DNA from: Guadua angustifolia
Taxonomy: Eukaryota > Streptophyta > Magnoliopsida > Poales > Poaceae
Reading direction: 5' to 3'
NCBI GenBank assembly: GCA_036346375.1
Contig: CM070502.1
Span: 16,344,924 to 16,408,923, forward strand
DNA: 64,000 nucleotides
Positions within the stretch are counted from its first letter, which is position 1. The number at the start of each line of letters is the position of its first letter. The position numbers and the translations under genes are program-made. Shown here one piece after another: positions 45,188 to 56,160 of this stretch. The notes under the pieces are model-generated. The model ran no database searches and was not told the origin of the DNA. It saw nothing but the letters and a program-made list of their open reading frames with translations.

Positions 45188-47121
45188 CTACTGCGTATGG
45201 GTACCCTGCCTGCACACAGCTTCCAGCGCATGCGCAAGCGACGCCGAGAACACGGCCATAGCCTGGAACACGGCAGGCAGCGTCCCCTGCACGCCGGTGA
45301 CCGCCGCCGACCTCGTGGCGTCGATGGCCTTGGCGTGCCTCCTCATCTCGTCCTCCACCATCCTCCGGCACATCGAGATCTCTTCCCTCCGCTGCACCAC
45401 CTCGTTGCGCGCGTCGTGCACCTGCCTGTCGTCGTCCCTCCACTGCCTGCCCCGGTGCCACAGCGAGATGCCCGCCGGCACGTACGAGTCGTAGTAGCTC
45501 TTCTCGACTTGCCGCAGCATCCGGGACTTGCGGTCGACCTCGCGGGAGTACTGCCGGACGCGCCGCGCCACCCGCAGCTCGTCGCTCTGCAGCGCGTAGA
45601 GCGCGCCGGTGGCACTGTTGAAGTTCTTGATCGATTTGAGCACGGCGGCGCAGTGCACGCGCTCGAGCAACTGTACCCACCGGTCGACGAAGGCGGTGAG
45701 CTCGGCGGCGACGGGGGAGGCCGCGACGCCGTTGGCCGGCGTCAGCGTCAGCTTGAGCCAGCCATGCAAGGCGTGGACGTAGTCGCGCTGGTGCTTGGCC
45801 ATGTGGCCCAGTGCCGCGCACCAGACGGCCATGGCGGCCTCGAGCGCCCGCGTGGCCTCGTGGTGTATCTCCGTCGTGGGCTCCATGGACGTCCGGCTGC
45901 TCAGCCCGCGCAGCTGCTGCGCGATCAGGCACTGCGCCTCGTGGTGCTGGCGCATTGCCCTCCACATGTCTAGCGTGGCGTGGCAGAGGCCCAGGAGCTG
46001 GCGGGCCAGGTGGGTGTCGCGGAGCTCGGCGATGGCAGAGGAGGTCGCGTCCACGGCCTGGGAGGTGGTCGTGAGCTGCGCGTGCGCCCTGTCCCACGCG
46101 GCCTTGAGCTTCTCGATGTCGACGTCGACCTTCCTGCTGTTCTCCTGGTCCTGCAGCTCCGCGCGCTTCTTGTCGTGCCGGATTTGCAGCCGCTTCCTCG
46201 CCTGCATTGCAAGATCACATCATTCGCAATATCTGTGCATGCAATGCAGGAACCAAGTTTGTTGATATGTTATCAACTCACCTTGACCTCTCTGTACAGC
46301 TTCTTCTCCCAGGCCAGGAGCTGCTGCAAGGTGGAGCTATGCCTCTGCCCGCCGTTCAAGCTGTCAATGCGGTCGTGTGCTACCGATGGCGTCGACAGGC
46401 AGCAGAGCGCCCCCAAAAAGCTGTTCGATCCACCTGCAAAATTCAGGCAAACCAGTGACTCACAACCATGTATTTATTATAAAAGCTTCTGTCTGCAACT
46501 CGTGCGTGCTCTGTTAAATGTCTGTTTTGAGAGGCACTGACCATATCAATGCTGCTAGAAAGTGTGCCGAGTGTGTGAAGAAGTGGCTTACGTACTCTTG
46601 AATTCGGCGTTGCTGGCCTCGAGGAGGTTCGACACCGCGTCGCCGGCGACGCTGATCTTGACGAAGTACTCCTCCAATCCCGCCGCCACCTCCGCGAGGC
46701 TGCGATGCCTCACCACAATCCTAATCTCCTCCCCGCCGCCGGCGCCTTCCGTTCGCGTGGCCCACGACGACGACGCCCCGCCACCAACCTCGGCAACACC
46801 ACCGCCGTCCTCCTGCTCGCGCTGCTGCTGCTCGATGGAGCAGAGGAGCGGCGGCGGCGAGGACGGGACGACGACCGGGCGGCGGACGAGCACGGCGGGC
46901 GGGGTGTGGTCGGACAATGGGAGCGGCTCGCCGACCGCGAAGCGGGTGAGGGTGGACGCGACGAGGCTGAGCGACCGGAGGTACGCCGCGTGCGAGGCCG
47001 CGAACTGGAGCCGCAGCCGCGCGGCCTCCTTCATGAGCCGGCGCCGCTCCCTGCACCGCCTCGTGTGCTCGCGCGCGGCCGCCCGGCCGGCGTCCTCTTG
47101 GCGCGACGAGGCGGCGCCCAT
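45188..47121 (-). CDS. DUF630/DUF632 protein (bZIP-like/NRG2 family)
   Basis: Three minus-strand exons, 47121-46596, 46433-46282 and 46201-45188, join in frame to 563 residues. The first exon gives the DUF630 start (MGAASSRQE, then a basic helical segment RERRRLMKEAARLRLQFAAS and HAAYLRSL). The second carries the family signature STLQQLLAWEKKLYREVK. The third is the long helical DUF632 domain (KRLQIRHDKKRAELQDQE, then coiled coil to about residue 540). The family is plant-specific; members include Arabidopsis NRG2, linked to nitrate signalling, and are often annotated as bZIP-like. The usual N-terminus is MGCXXS with an acylated Cys; here residue 3 is Ala, though Gly2 remains for N-myristoylation. 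The plus-strand open frames over this region are shadows of its GC-rich exons. Confidence 0.9.
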
Positions 47122-49150
47122 TAATCCTTTCCGAGAACAAGGTACGTACTTCTTTATCGCGAGGGTCGGAGCAGGTGGCGCGAGCGATGTGGGACTAATT
47201 ACCAGAGGCGAACACTGCAGCCTAACAGAAGCTAGGCTAGGAGGAGGCGTCGTAGTGTTAGAGGGCGCGTACTTATCGGTTTTGGCGGATTGAATGGCGC
47301 GTCGTTGGTTATGAACACAGCACGTAGCGGAGATTGGAACAAAAGAAAGGCAAATTAAAGCTCCGAAGAATGATAGGAAAAGTGGTAGAAAAGAGAAGGA
47401 GCATTTCGCCTATTCGGACGTTGCCCCTGTCGATCGTGTGTACGAAACGCGAGGCATTTTAGGGTTTGGTTGGTCCACCAGAAGCCCACAGGCACGTACG
47501 TACATCCTTGTGGCTTATTTTGTTCCCTCCAGCGCTCGAGTAGTGGAGTGTATGCAGCTAGTGTCGGTACGAGTCCTCAGTACACGAGACAAACTGTGCG
47601 CGCATACGAATATAAAACTGTGTTGGATTCTACTGACGGTTCAGGTTAAAGCGTATACGTGCCCTCGTCCCGAAGTATTCAACGTACGTATGTGAGTACG
47701 CGGCTAACTCAGTACTAGCGCTTGGGCGGTGGAGAGTCCAAATTCTCGTTGCACACATGCTTAGACAGGATGGCAATGGAGTCCAGATTCCACCGTCTTG
47801 CGCATTAATAAATTTGCTTACTTTTATGTAATCATACAATAAATTTATGATATAATCTCAATACCATTCGAAGCCAAGTTCTTATTAGGCCCTACTCTAT
47901 GCTAATTCCTCGGTGGGGATGGAAACAGGTAGGAGGTCACCTTCGATAGCTAAACAGGGAGTTAGAATGGTAGCATGGCTGCCATATATCGAGCAGGACC
48001 TCGGCATTTCTTAATTCCATTCACTTGTACTAAAAAAACTGAATCGTGGGTTGTCGGCTCGAAAAAACGGGGTATCTCACGCGAAGGATCGAAGTATACA
48101 CGGCTAAGGAAAAAGGAGTCCAGACCGGCGCATGGATGCTCATCTCTAGGCCTCTGGATGCATCTCTTGTCACGGTGTCACCTCCCACTGTTTCCCCTCC
48201 CTTTCGGCCTCAACTTTGGCGGATCAGTAGTGCGTCTGCTTTCGCGAGCTCCCTTTTTTCCAAAGGCGTTTGAATCCATGCGAATTATAAGCTCTAAATT
48301 GGAAGCGCATTTTGGCGTAGTTTATGGCCTCTCTTCGCTGGCTTTTTGGTTGGGATGACGATGGAAGATTGGGAGAAGATAGAGGCAGCTCTTTTCGTGA
48401 GGAGCGAGGGAAAAAGTTGGGAGGGTTTGATGGGATGATAATCCTGGCGAGGTGGTTGGTGTTTACTGAGATACGAAGCAAAATCCACACTGCATACAGA
48501 GCCTTAAAGTTCGAAGTGGGAAGGGGTTGGTCCAAGACTCCAAGGAAATGGGATGACGAACAGACGAAGTCGAGCAGTGCGCGATCCAAGACTGATGGCG
48601 AACCTGCGGGAGATGTGAAGCGCTGTAGAATCTGGTCGGTTGCCGGAACCATTTGAATTCTTTGTTAGCTAGTATTTATTTATAATTTTTTCAGTAGTAC
48701 AATAGTACGACGAATACCCTCATAAATTAACGGTTAGATTTGATTTCTACTATCTATCGTATACTTACTAGTGTAATATTTTACAAAGTTTCTTTTTTCA
48801 AATGTGATGCTACCGAAAGATCATGTAGAATTAAGAATCTGATTTACTTTTAGCAATTGGATAATTATTGTATATCATTTTAGATATTGCTATGTGATGG
48901 GTTTCCTGTTTTTGATAGTTGCAGGACGACAGTGCCAGGTCATGGTGAGGTAGGGGATGATCGAGATAAGACGAGGTGTGTCAGAGATCCAAATGGTCGA
49001 GAATTGCCGGAGGATGACCAAGACGGAATCGCTACGAACCTAGAAGACAAGTGAACTGCTGAGATGCTAGCTTGAGGTTGCTTAGATCTAAGAGAACTGT
49101 TGGATTGCGGTTTAGATGATAGAGTAGCGGTTAAGTTAGCTTTAGTGAAT
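47122..49150. other. upstream region of the DUF632 gene and unassigned sequence
   Basis: Holds the DUF632 promoter and leader (no TATA box identified). Overlapping open frames at 47975-48656 on both strands have no recognisable domain and no exon structure that I could support. Confidence 0.45.
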
Positions 49151-49284
49151 ATCAACTCTTGATGAGGTTTTTTTAATGGCCAATTAGAACTCATTTAAGA
49201 GTGGAGAATGACTCAATCTCAACCTTCGATGAGGCTACTTGAGGACCAAGTAGAACTCATCCAAAGGTGAAGGATGATTCAAAA
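49151..49284. repeat. 66-67-bp tandem duplication upstream of a purine tract
   Basis: Two diverged adjacent units (CAACTCTTGATGAGG at 49151 and CAACCTTCGATGAGG at 49218; both contain TAGAACTCAT). A purine tract AAAGGGGGAG follows at about 49298, resembling a copia polypurine tract. Confidence 0.65.
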
Positions 49285-49306
49285 GTAGTATGAATAAAGG
49301 GGGAGT

Positions 49307-49884
49307 GGTAACTCTCCTATCTTCAAGGTTTGGTGTGCTCCATTGAGCTTTACGCACCTTATTATAAGGCTTTGTAAGCTTACATCCTAAAAAATAAAAT
49401 TTTACTTTTTTCACTTTTTTTAATATAATTTCAGCATTTTCATTATGTCTTAAATTCAGCATTTAAATTATGCACTTTAAATTCTTGCAATTTACTTTTC
49501 GTATATTTGCCTCCATTCCTTCTAAATGCTTGTAGATTTTACACCAAGGATGATTGATCGATAAATGAATCTTTTTTCAGATCATATCCTCACCATCTAG
49601 GTAATTTTTTGCAAGAATTCAATCTCTTTGCTTAATTTTTTAGAAATCTTTGTAGATCATGTTGAGGTTTTTGTTTCTTGTGTTCTTACTTGTTGTAACA
49701 AGTGGGAGAATTCTAAGATTATCTTGATCATCACAACCTTACGAGTAAGTTCAAGACCAAGATTTTCTCTGTTTTGCTCTATTGCGCTTTAGTGTTTCAA
49801 GTGAGATTTTGGTTGCATCCTTTGAGTGGAAAAAAATTAATTGTGATCATTCACTCTATCTCTGATCGCCATTTTGGTCCTTCA
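49307..49884 (+). repeat. 5' LTR end of the copia element (start uncertain)
   Basis: The last about 140 bp, through GTGATCATTCACTC and ending TCCTTCA, match the end of the 3' LTR near 61060. It is followed by the primer-binding-like ATTGGTATTAGAACC. Upstream the two LTRs do not align by eye, so the left boundary is provisional and placed after a purine tract at about 49298. Confidence 0.5.
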
Positions 49885-50559
49885 ATTGGTATTAGAACCT
49901 AATTTTGCTCTTTTATAGATCTTGACTGGTTGCAAGACTCATGATGATAAACAAATATTCCACCAGGCTTTCAATTTTTTCTAGAGTTAAATTTTTTTAA
50001 AAAAATCAAGAATGGAGTCGTACATCATTGCCTAGAGCTTCCTAATTTGGCAGAAGCTGAAGTTCTTGTATGAAGTTCTTGCCGATGAAAACTTCACGGC
50101 CGGTATATGGCTGATGTTGAGATGAATGCTAAGCCAAGAAACATCATCATATAAGGCCTTAGCTATAGTGAGTACGATAGGATCTCTTACCTATGATCTG
50201 CTCACCAGATCTGGGTGACTCTCGATGCTTACCATGAGGGCACCACCAAGATCATGACGATGAGACAGGATCAGTACAAACATGACTACAACAAATTTAA
50301 ACAACACAATGGTGAGATTCTTGATGAGTTTTTAGTCGTTTCACAAAGATGTTGAGCGATCTCTGTGTAGTTAGTTGCACATACTCTGACTCAAAGAACG
50401 CTCGACACTTCTTGACCATACGATCTTCGAGTTTAGGAGATGAAGGTGACCACCATCAAGGACACCATGCACTTATCGACTCTGACTCTTAACGGACTTT
50501 ATTCTTGATTTAAGACTAATAAGATCGACGTCGTTTCTTGTAAGATAAAGTTATAATCG

Positions 50560-50860
50560 ATGGTCTTAGTCACCGATCCCATTGGATTCTGTTCTGAGAC
50601 TTCAGTTAGTTTATCCCTTTCTGCTCTTTGTGAGTTAAGTGGTGAACAACTAGAAAATTTTTCAAAAAATAAACTTATTTTTTTAGCTCGTAAATTTTCT
50701 CATGCTTACAAGTGGGTGAAGGAGAGAAAGAGAGGTGGAACAATCACTTGTTTCAAATGTGGTAACCCAACCACATTCGGATGAACTGTCCCAAGTTGAA
50801 GAAAGGCAAGAATGACTTTATCAGTTTGGGAAAGAATGGGTAGTTCGATAAAAATCATAA
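50560..50860 (+). pseudogene. copia gag C-terminus with decayed zinc knuckle
   Basis: The open piece (50560-50784) ends TCFKCGNPTTFG. A one-base shift restores NPTTF...RMNCPKLKKGKN, a degenerate CCHC knuckle. It leads directly into the integrase end, so the polyprotein centre is deleted. Confidence 0.7.
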
Positions 50861-50885
50861 CAAGAATCCTCCAGTTTGTGGTCTA

Positions 50886-51196
50886 ATGTGTGAGAAGAAG
50901 TATCGCATCTTTTCGAAGCTCAGTGTTTATCATTTTCGTGTGTTTGGTTGCAAGTGTTTCGTTTTGAAGTCTAAAAACCTAGATAAATTTGAGTCTCATT
51001 CTTCTAATGGTATTTTTCTAGGTTACTCAATTTCTTCTCGTAGCTATAGGGTTTGGAGTTGTGAGACGAATATGATTATAGAGACATGTGATATGACCTT
51101 TGATGAGGCTAGTCCAGGAGATAGACTTGACATATCAGGCTCTTCTTCTCTCTTCGAGACCATCTTTGTAGAGGATGAGAATGATGGAGATGAAGG
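50886..51196 (+). pseudogene. copia integrase C-terminal fragment
   Basis: Contains FRVFGCKCFVLKSKNLDKFE, SNGIFLGYS and SRSYRVW, the conserved copia integrase C-terminal segment. The frame runs on into the nested LTR after the GAAGG target site (51192-51196). Confidence 0.85.
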
Positions 51197-52165
51197 TGTC
51201 GGTGTTTCGTATGACCGGCAAGTAGATTTGTAAGTATAGGGGATCGCGCGCCCCCTCTCCTCGAATGGTTAGGCTAACAAAGCCTCGGATAAAAACTGGA
51301 TCAGGTTGAGGAGTCTCAGATTTATATTGGTTCGGGCCGAACATCCCTACTTCTAGTTTATGGCGGAGGATCTCGTTGATCTGGGGTATGGCGGATTACA
51401 TGCGAGGACTAAGGACAGGCCCTTAGCGCTCGTCTGCGTGGGTGAGCTTGGGAGCTTCGTCCGACTGCCCGGATCGGGGGAGCGAGCCGGATGCTAAATG
51501 GATGGAGGGAGTTTTCTGGTTCGTGAAGAAGAAAGCGAGGGAGAGCCCCCGAGTCGATCGAAACCCCCCCTCCTAAAGATCCCACCTCTCCTTATATAGG
51601 CGAAGAGAGCAGGTTACATGAGGCTTGGGAGGAGGAGCGACTAGGCGCACTATCCTTGGCGATCGGGTTTGCGATCTTGAATTGTGAGTCCCTGCGGTTG
51701 TCATGATGGGTTAGCAGGTTCAGCCAGCTATGTCCTATCGGTAGGGTTAGCTGGTGATGCTTCGTTGGGAAGGCGCGCTTCTGCCCTCTGTGCGCTTGTC
51801 AGAAGTAGGGGTCGCGTGGGCGGCGTCTCTGGCGTTGCTTTGGGAAGGAACGCGTATCCCTTCGCCTACCGCCGTTCGAGACGGGGTTGTCCTACTTCGA
51901 AGTCGATCGAATGACGTGGCCGGAGTTGCTGAGACGGGATTTCGCCAAGGTCCCGACCAGCGACCGGGTCGGAGGATGCCTGCACTCTCGTCCTGCGGTC
52001 GGGTTGGAGCGTTCGGTGGCCCCGACCCGAAGCCTGACTGTAGGCCGCGAGGAGTCCGACCCGTGGCCGGATCGGCGCGCTCCGCAGACCGCATCATAGG
52101 TGAAAGATCTCTCGTAACTTGATCAAGACCTTGCTGTGAGGTACATCTGGTATCAGTATTCGTCA
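51197..52165 (-). repeat. 3' LTR (in element orientation) of the LARD
   Basis: 969 bp; plus-strand start TGTCGGTGTTTCGTATGACC, end CAGTATTCGTCA. Minus-strand TATA box at 51591-51600. Confidence 0.92.
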
Positions 52166-52311
52166 GTAGCCCCCAGGGCTGGCCGGAAACGCAGGGCGTT
52201 CCCAGATGGACCCTTCGACTTCTGTAACATATCTCCTTCGTAGACGCGGCGACGCCTCGACTTCCCATGCCATCCTTAACTTGGGTCTGCTCGGCTTCCG
52301 CGCACCGAGTG

Positions 52312-52320
52312 TTTATAAGG
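52312..52320 (+). promoter_or_regulatory. TATA-like box upstream of the antisense ORF in the LARD
   Basis: TTTATAAGG lies about 75-85 bp upstream of the ATG at 52396, on the strand opposite to the LTR orientation. Spacing suits a plant promoter with a short leader. Not tested. Confidence 0.4.
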
Positions 52321-52395
52321 CGATGCGGAAGCGGGGATCAGAGTAGCTGCTCTCAGCCTAGATCTTGGATCTCCCCGGGACGCTCGGAGGTTGCA

Positions 52396-52668
52396 ATGGC
52401 TTCCTCTCGGTCGCCCTCCTCCGGCTGCGGACGTCTGCCGGTGGTGTTTAGTTTCGGGGACGAGGCGCCGCTGGCGCTTACGGACGAGGAGGCCTTCCTT
52501 GCGGAGCTCTGGGAGGACTTCGATCTTGCCATGGCGGAGCGGGCGAGGCTCAACGCCATCGACCGTGATGCCGCCGCTACTGTTGACGTGTTGACCGGCG
52601 TCATCCCAAGGCTCGTCAAGGCGAGGGACGCCCTTGTTCGGGCAGTCCGTTGCGTGCTCGGAGCCTAG
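52396..52668 (+). CDS. small antisense ORF of the LARD element, 90 residues
   Basis: Opens MASSRSPSSGCGRLP and continues with an acidic, helical segment (LTDEEAFLAELWEDFDLAMA), then RLVKARDALVRAVRCVLGA and a stop. The charge pattern and balanced codon use look more protein-like than the neighbouring frames. It runs against the element, close to its 3' LTR, where plant gypsy elements are known to carry antisense ORFs. The frame is open further upstream (from 52267), but the ATG at 52396 follows the TATA box at a natural distance. No domain is recognised and the function is unknown. Confidence 0.4.
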   Translation: MASSRSPSSGCGRLPVVFSFGDEAPLALTDEEAFLAELWEDFDLAMAERARLNAIDRDAAATVDVLTGVIPRLVKARDALVRAVRCVLGA

Positions 52669-53037
52669 CTTTTCTTGTTTTCTTGCTTGTTTCTGCCCTC
52701 CCCCGATTTTTTGGGAGACAATCAGTGGTTCGGTGTTGCCCCATGCCCTGTTTGAATGTGGTCATTTTTTTGCTTGCTTGGGGCTTCTTATCCTTGCGAC
52801 CCCTTCGATGTTTCTGACCACGCCGCAGGGTAGTGGGTTTCATTATGTAGCGCGGGATCTGCCCAGCTGGGTCGATCCTTTTCGTCGGTATGAAGCGCCG
52901 GTGGGTGTAACCGAGCCCCGAGTAGATCAAAGAACTAGTCGGGGGGTTATCCGGGTCAGACGAGTCCGACCGACTTGGTCGGAGGGGTCCGGTTCAACGC
53001 TGAGCCGGTTAGGGTAGACGCCTGGTCGCCTTGCGTA

Positions 53038-53412
53038 GGGTTCCAGTTTTCAAACGCTGGTTTTACGTCGCAGCTGGACGCGCCGTGGTCGGCTGGGAGG
53101 TCCGGATACCTTCGCGAGAGGTTCCGGTTCCCGAGTGCTTTTTTAACGTCGTAGCTAAACGCGGCCGTGGTCGGCAGGGAGGTCCGGATGCCTTCACGAG
53201 AGGTTTCGGTTCCCGAATGCTTGTTTAACATCGTAGCTAGACGCGGCCGTGGTCGGCAGGGAGGTCCGGATGCCTTCGCGAGAGGTTCCGGTTCCCGAAT
53301 GCTCGTTTAACGTCGTAGCTAGACGCGGCCGTGGTCGGCAGGGAGGTCCGGATGCCTTCGCGAGAGGTTTCGGTTCCCGAATGCTCGTTTAACGTCGTAG
53401 CTAGACGCGTTA
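53038..53412. repeat. 82-bp tandem array in the LARD, about 4.5 copies
   Basis: CCGTGGTCGG recurs at 53083, 53165, 53247 and 53329, exactly 82 bp apart. Each unit contains GAGGTCCGGAT and GAGAGGTT(C/T)CGGTTCCCG. Confidence 0.95.
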
Positions 53413-53575
53413 GACGTGCTGGTTTAACGCCGGAGCTAGGCGTGTTAGTGCTATTTTTACGCCGTAGCTGGGCGTGTTAGACGTGCTGGTTTAACGCCGG
53501 AACTAGGCGTGTTAGTGCTATTTTTACGCCGTAGCTGGGCGTGTTAGTGCTATTTTTACGCCGTAGCTAGGCGGG
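53409..53575. repeat. 67-bp tandem array in the LARD, about 2.5 copies
   Basis: ACGTGCTGGTTTAACGCCGG occurs at 53414 and 53481; TTAGTGCTATTTTTACGCCG occurs three times. It directly follows the 82-bp array and shares its GTAGCTAG-type core. Confidence 0.9.
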
Positions 53576-55960
53576 GGGCATCCGTCTCGAGTCCTCGTCG
53601 GGCGAGGCAACCTGCGAGAGGAGAGGCCGCTGTCGATCCCGTATCGCCCGTCGCGGTGTGGGACTGGAGGGGTGAGCGAGCAGCGTGTTTACCTCGTCGG
53701 CGAACACCGTGCTCGTGGAGCCGCAAGCGGGTTATCCGAGTGGGCCCTAGAGGTCAGCGACCTCGGCGGACGATCGCTTGCGTCGGGTGTCCGACCGTTG
53801 GGCGACCCATAAAAACCTTTCTTTACTCGATCCGTCTCGGACCCGAGCCGTTCGTAACTTCGGGCGCGGTGGTTCTTTGCCCTTCGAGGGCTCATGAGAG
53901 TTTGAAGTATGGTCTCGGACACGAGCTAAAGCGATTGGGTCGTCCGCCAACCCAACTAGAGACCCACCGAGGGTTCGCCTTAAACTTGCCCTCGCTCGTT
54001 TGCTGTCGTCGGGTCGGCGAGGATCCATCCGTGGATCCGCCTTTGGGACCCACGGCGAGTCTTATTCGTCGAGCATTCAAGCCTTCTCGCCACCTCGAGG
54101 CTGCGAAGGCCTGGTGGACTTTTCCTCCTGCCTCGGGTCGGTTTGAGCCGACCCGGAGGCGGAGATTGAAGGGTCGCGGGGCGTTTCGCCGGAGCGATAC
54201 CCCGACATCCCTGCAAGCATTTAATGTGCGTGCGGGAATTAAAATGCGAAACGAAATGATCGGGAGGCGGCCTGTCTTACCGACGGCTTGTCGCGGCGTC
54301 TGCTACGGGACACGTGATGCTTGGGTCGGTAAGCGACTGGTTGATGTGTGTCCGGCTAGCATGCGCCTTAGTAGGTGCCTGCAGATTTTGAGGTAATGGG
54401 GGCTTGGTCGTTTTCCCATCCTTCGACATCGCTGCTCCCTTGCTTTTCGCGATTTCCACTCCTGCAGAATGTCATGGACTGGGTCAAAAGGGTTACCATA
54501 GTGGGGGGAACCGAATGGCTATTCGGATCATTATGCTGGTCCGATTCCCGTCCTCCGTGCTTTCCAGGGATGACGAACAACCAACGACCGTGACTTAGGA
54601 AACCACGGGGGTCATATAAGCGCGGGTCGTCATGTTGACGTTTTTAGGGAAGCTCGGATAATGAGAAGTTCGCTCGCTTTTCGCCATGGGGCGGAATGTT
54701 CCCGACCGGTCATAGATCGTACTGCACTGGTGTTCCTTCTCATGACGCCCGCCATAGAACCGTAGCCGCTGGGCGAGGTAAATGGCCTTCGGTCGGAGGA
54801 CTACCGCTGGGGAGGATCTAATGGCAGACCAGATTGCTCGACCCGCGTGAGTGTAAGAAACTTAGGTATAAGTTGCTCATCCGCACTTGCGCGGGAGAAG
54901 AGTGTTTCCGACCGTCTAGGGGTCGCTCCGCATGGGTATTTTCTTCTTCCACGGAGCACTACTGCATGGCCGTAGCGGCATTGGGCGAGGTAGAGTGCTC
55001 GGGCGAGGGTTACCGCTAGGGAGGACCATATAGCCGATCCGGTCACCCGACCCGTGAAAGTGTGTGAGCTTGCAGCCCCCGAGCGATATGTGGGGATCGA
55101 GCTTATGATCCCTACACAGCGCTCGGAGTCAAAATGGAAAACGAATGCGGAAGAACTTGTAAGGGAAAGATTGCCTTATCTTTTATTTTGGATGCGGGAG
55201 GTGCTGTGGCGGTTCTGGCCCGCCTTTTCCGGTGCGGTTCGTCCAGTGGCCGAAGTTGAAGGGTCGTGCCATGATGCGCCACAGGAGGGACGGAGAGAGC
55301 GCGTCACGTCGCTCGAGGCGCGAAGTTAATGTGTGCACAGCGGCCACTTCGTCCTGCCTTTGAAAAGACTGCACGGAGTATCTGGGGGCCGTCACTCCTT
55401 TCCATCGTTTTCGCTTCTTCACCCCTTCCTGCCCCTTTGTCCCAGCACAAGAGAGAAGGGTAGTGAGAATCTCGAGCAGCGGATGGCTAACGGCAATGTG
55501 ACCGGACGGTTGGGAAATGGGAGGCTGCGGGCCATGAGGCCTCGACGCCAAGAGGCCGCGCTCTGACGCTGGGCCCTCCGGTACCACGACGGGGGATAGG
55601 GTCACGCTGCCTCCGTCGTCCCTCCGTATCAGGATTCCCCTCCGTGGGTATGTATTGACTGCCGTCCCCGGGGTGGCTTCGAATTCCGCCTTTTACTAAC
55701 GCCGGGCCGTTTTCCTTTTTCTCTCTTAGCGCCTCCGGCCTGTGTCTGGGTCGGCCGTCTGCGGTCGTCGCGATGGGAGAAACGGACGCAGGTGGCATGG
55801 CTTCCGATGTCCCTCCGCTCCGGGTCACCCTCCTTTGGTGGCGGCCCGGACGACAGATCTGTCGATCGCCTTGGCGCTTGGTGAGGCTCTCTCAATGCCC
55901 ATATTGCGAGAGCCACTTCCCTCGCGACGGAGGCGGCGCAGCAGCGAGCCCTCGCCCGGG
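53576..55960. other. LARD interior, no recognised coding region
   Basis: GC-rich non-coding interior with many accidental open frames on both strands. A diverged repeat of about 200 bp is present (GTAGCCGCTGGGCGAGGTA near 54764 and GTAGCGGCATTGGGCGAGGT near 54972). Confidence 0.5.
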
Positions 55961-55962
55961 CC

Positions 55963-56160
55963 ATGCGGGAGGAGCTCGCCAAGAAGCGTGAGGAGACGCA
56001 GTCGCAGCGGGCTCGAGCCGAAGCCGCCGAGGCAGAGCTGGCCGAACTGCGTGGAGAGCTGCGGCCTCGCGAGCCCTTCGCCTATGCCGCCCACCGCCGA
56101 GAGCATAGGGAGGAGCCTGAAGCCGCTTGGGGTGAGGCTAGAGGAACCACTGGACCATAC
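55963..56160 (+). pseudogene. antisense coiled-coil ORF fragment in the LARD
   Basis: The plus strand encodes a regular Ala/Glu/Arg-rich helix (EELAKKREETQSQRARAEAA, then ELAELRGELRPRE). Neighbouring plus-strand frames hold further pieces, such as LTQAADALADLPRAL near 56185 and an acidic tail SSDGSDGDDASG ending at 56449, so one longer antisense protein appears broken by frameshifts. Similar helical products are known from antisense ORFs of grass gypsy elements (annotated as putative gypsy-type transposon proteins). The family link is an inference. Confidence 0.4.

Noticed and set aside
46202..46207. MQ start of the DUF632 open frame as the true protein start
   Set aside because: The ATG lies in the intron; the acceptor GCAG/GCG joins the frame to the exon encoding LAWEKKLYREVK, so translation starts at 47121.
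45197..46540. Plus-strand open frames of up to 258 residues
   Set aside because: Antisense shadows of the GC-rich DUF632 exons; the minus-strand frame has the family motifs and splice sites.
48224..48656. Pair of overlapping open frames as a possible new gene
   Set aside because: No domain, no splice signals that extend either frame, and both strands are equally open.
53038..53412. 82-bp tandem units as CRISPR-like repeats
   Set aside because: Whole units are repeated with no unique spacers, inside a plant retrotransposon.
53656..54396. 246-residue ORF in the LARD interior
   Set aside because: Arg/Pro/Ser-rich with no conserved motif; open frames are expected by chance in this GC-rich sequence.
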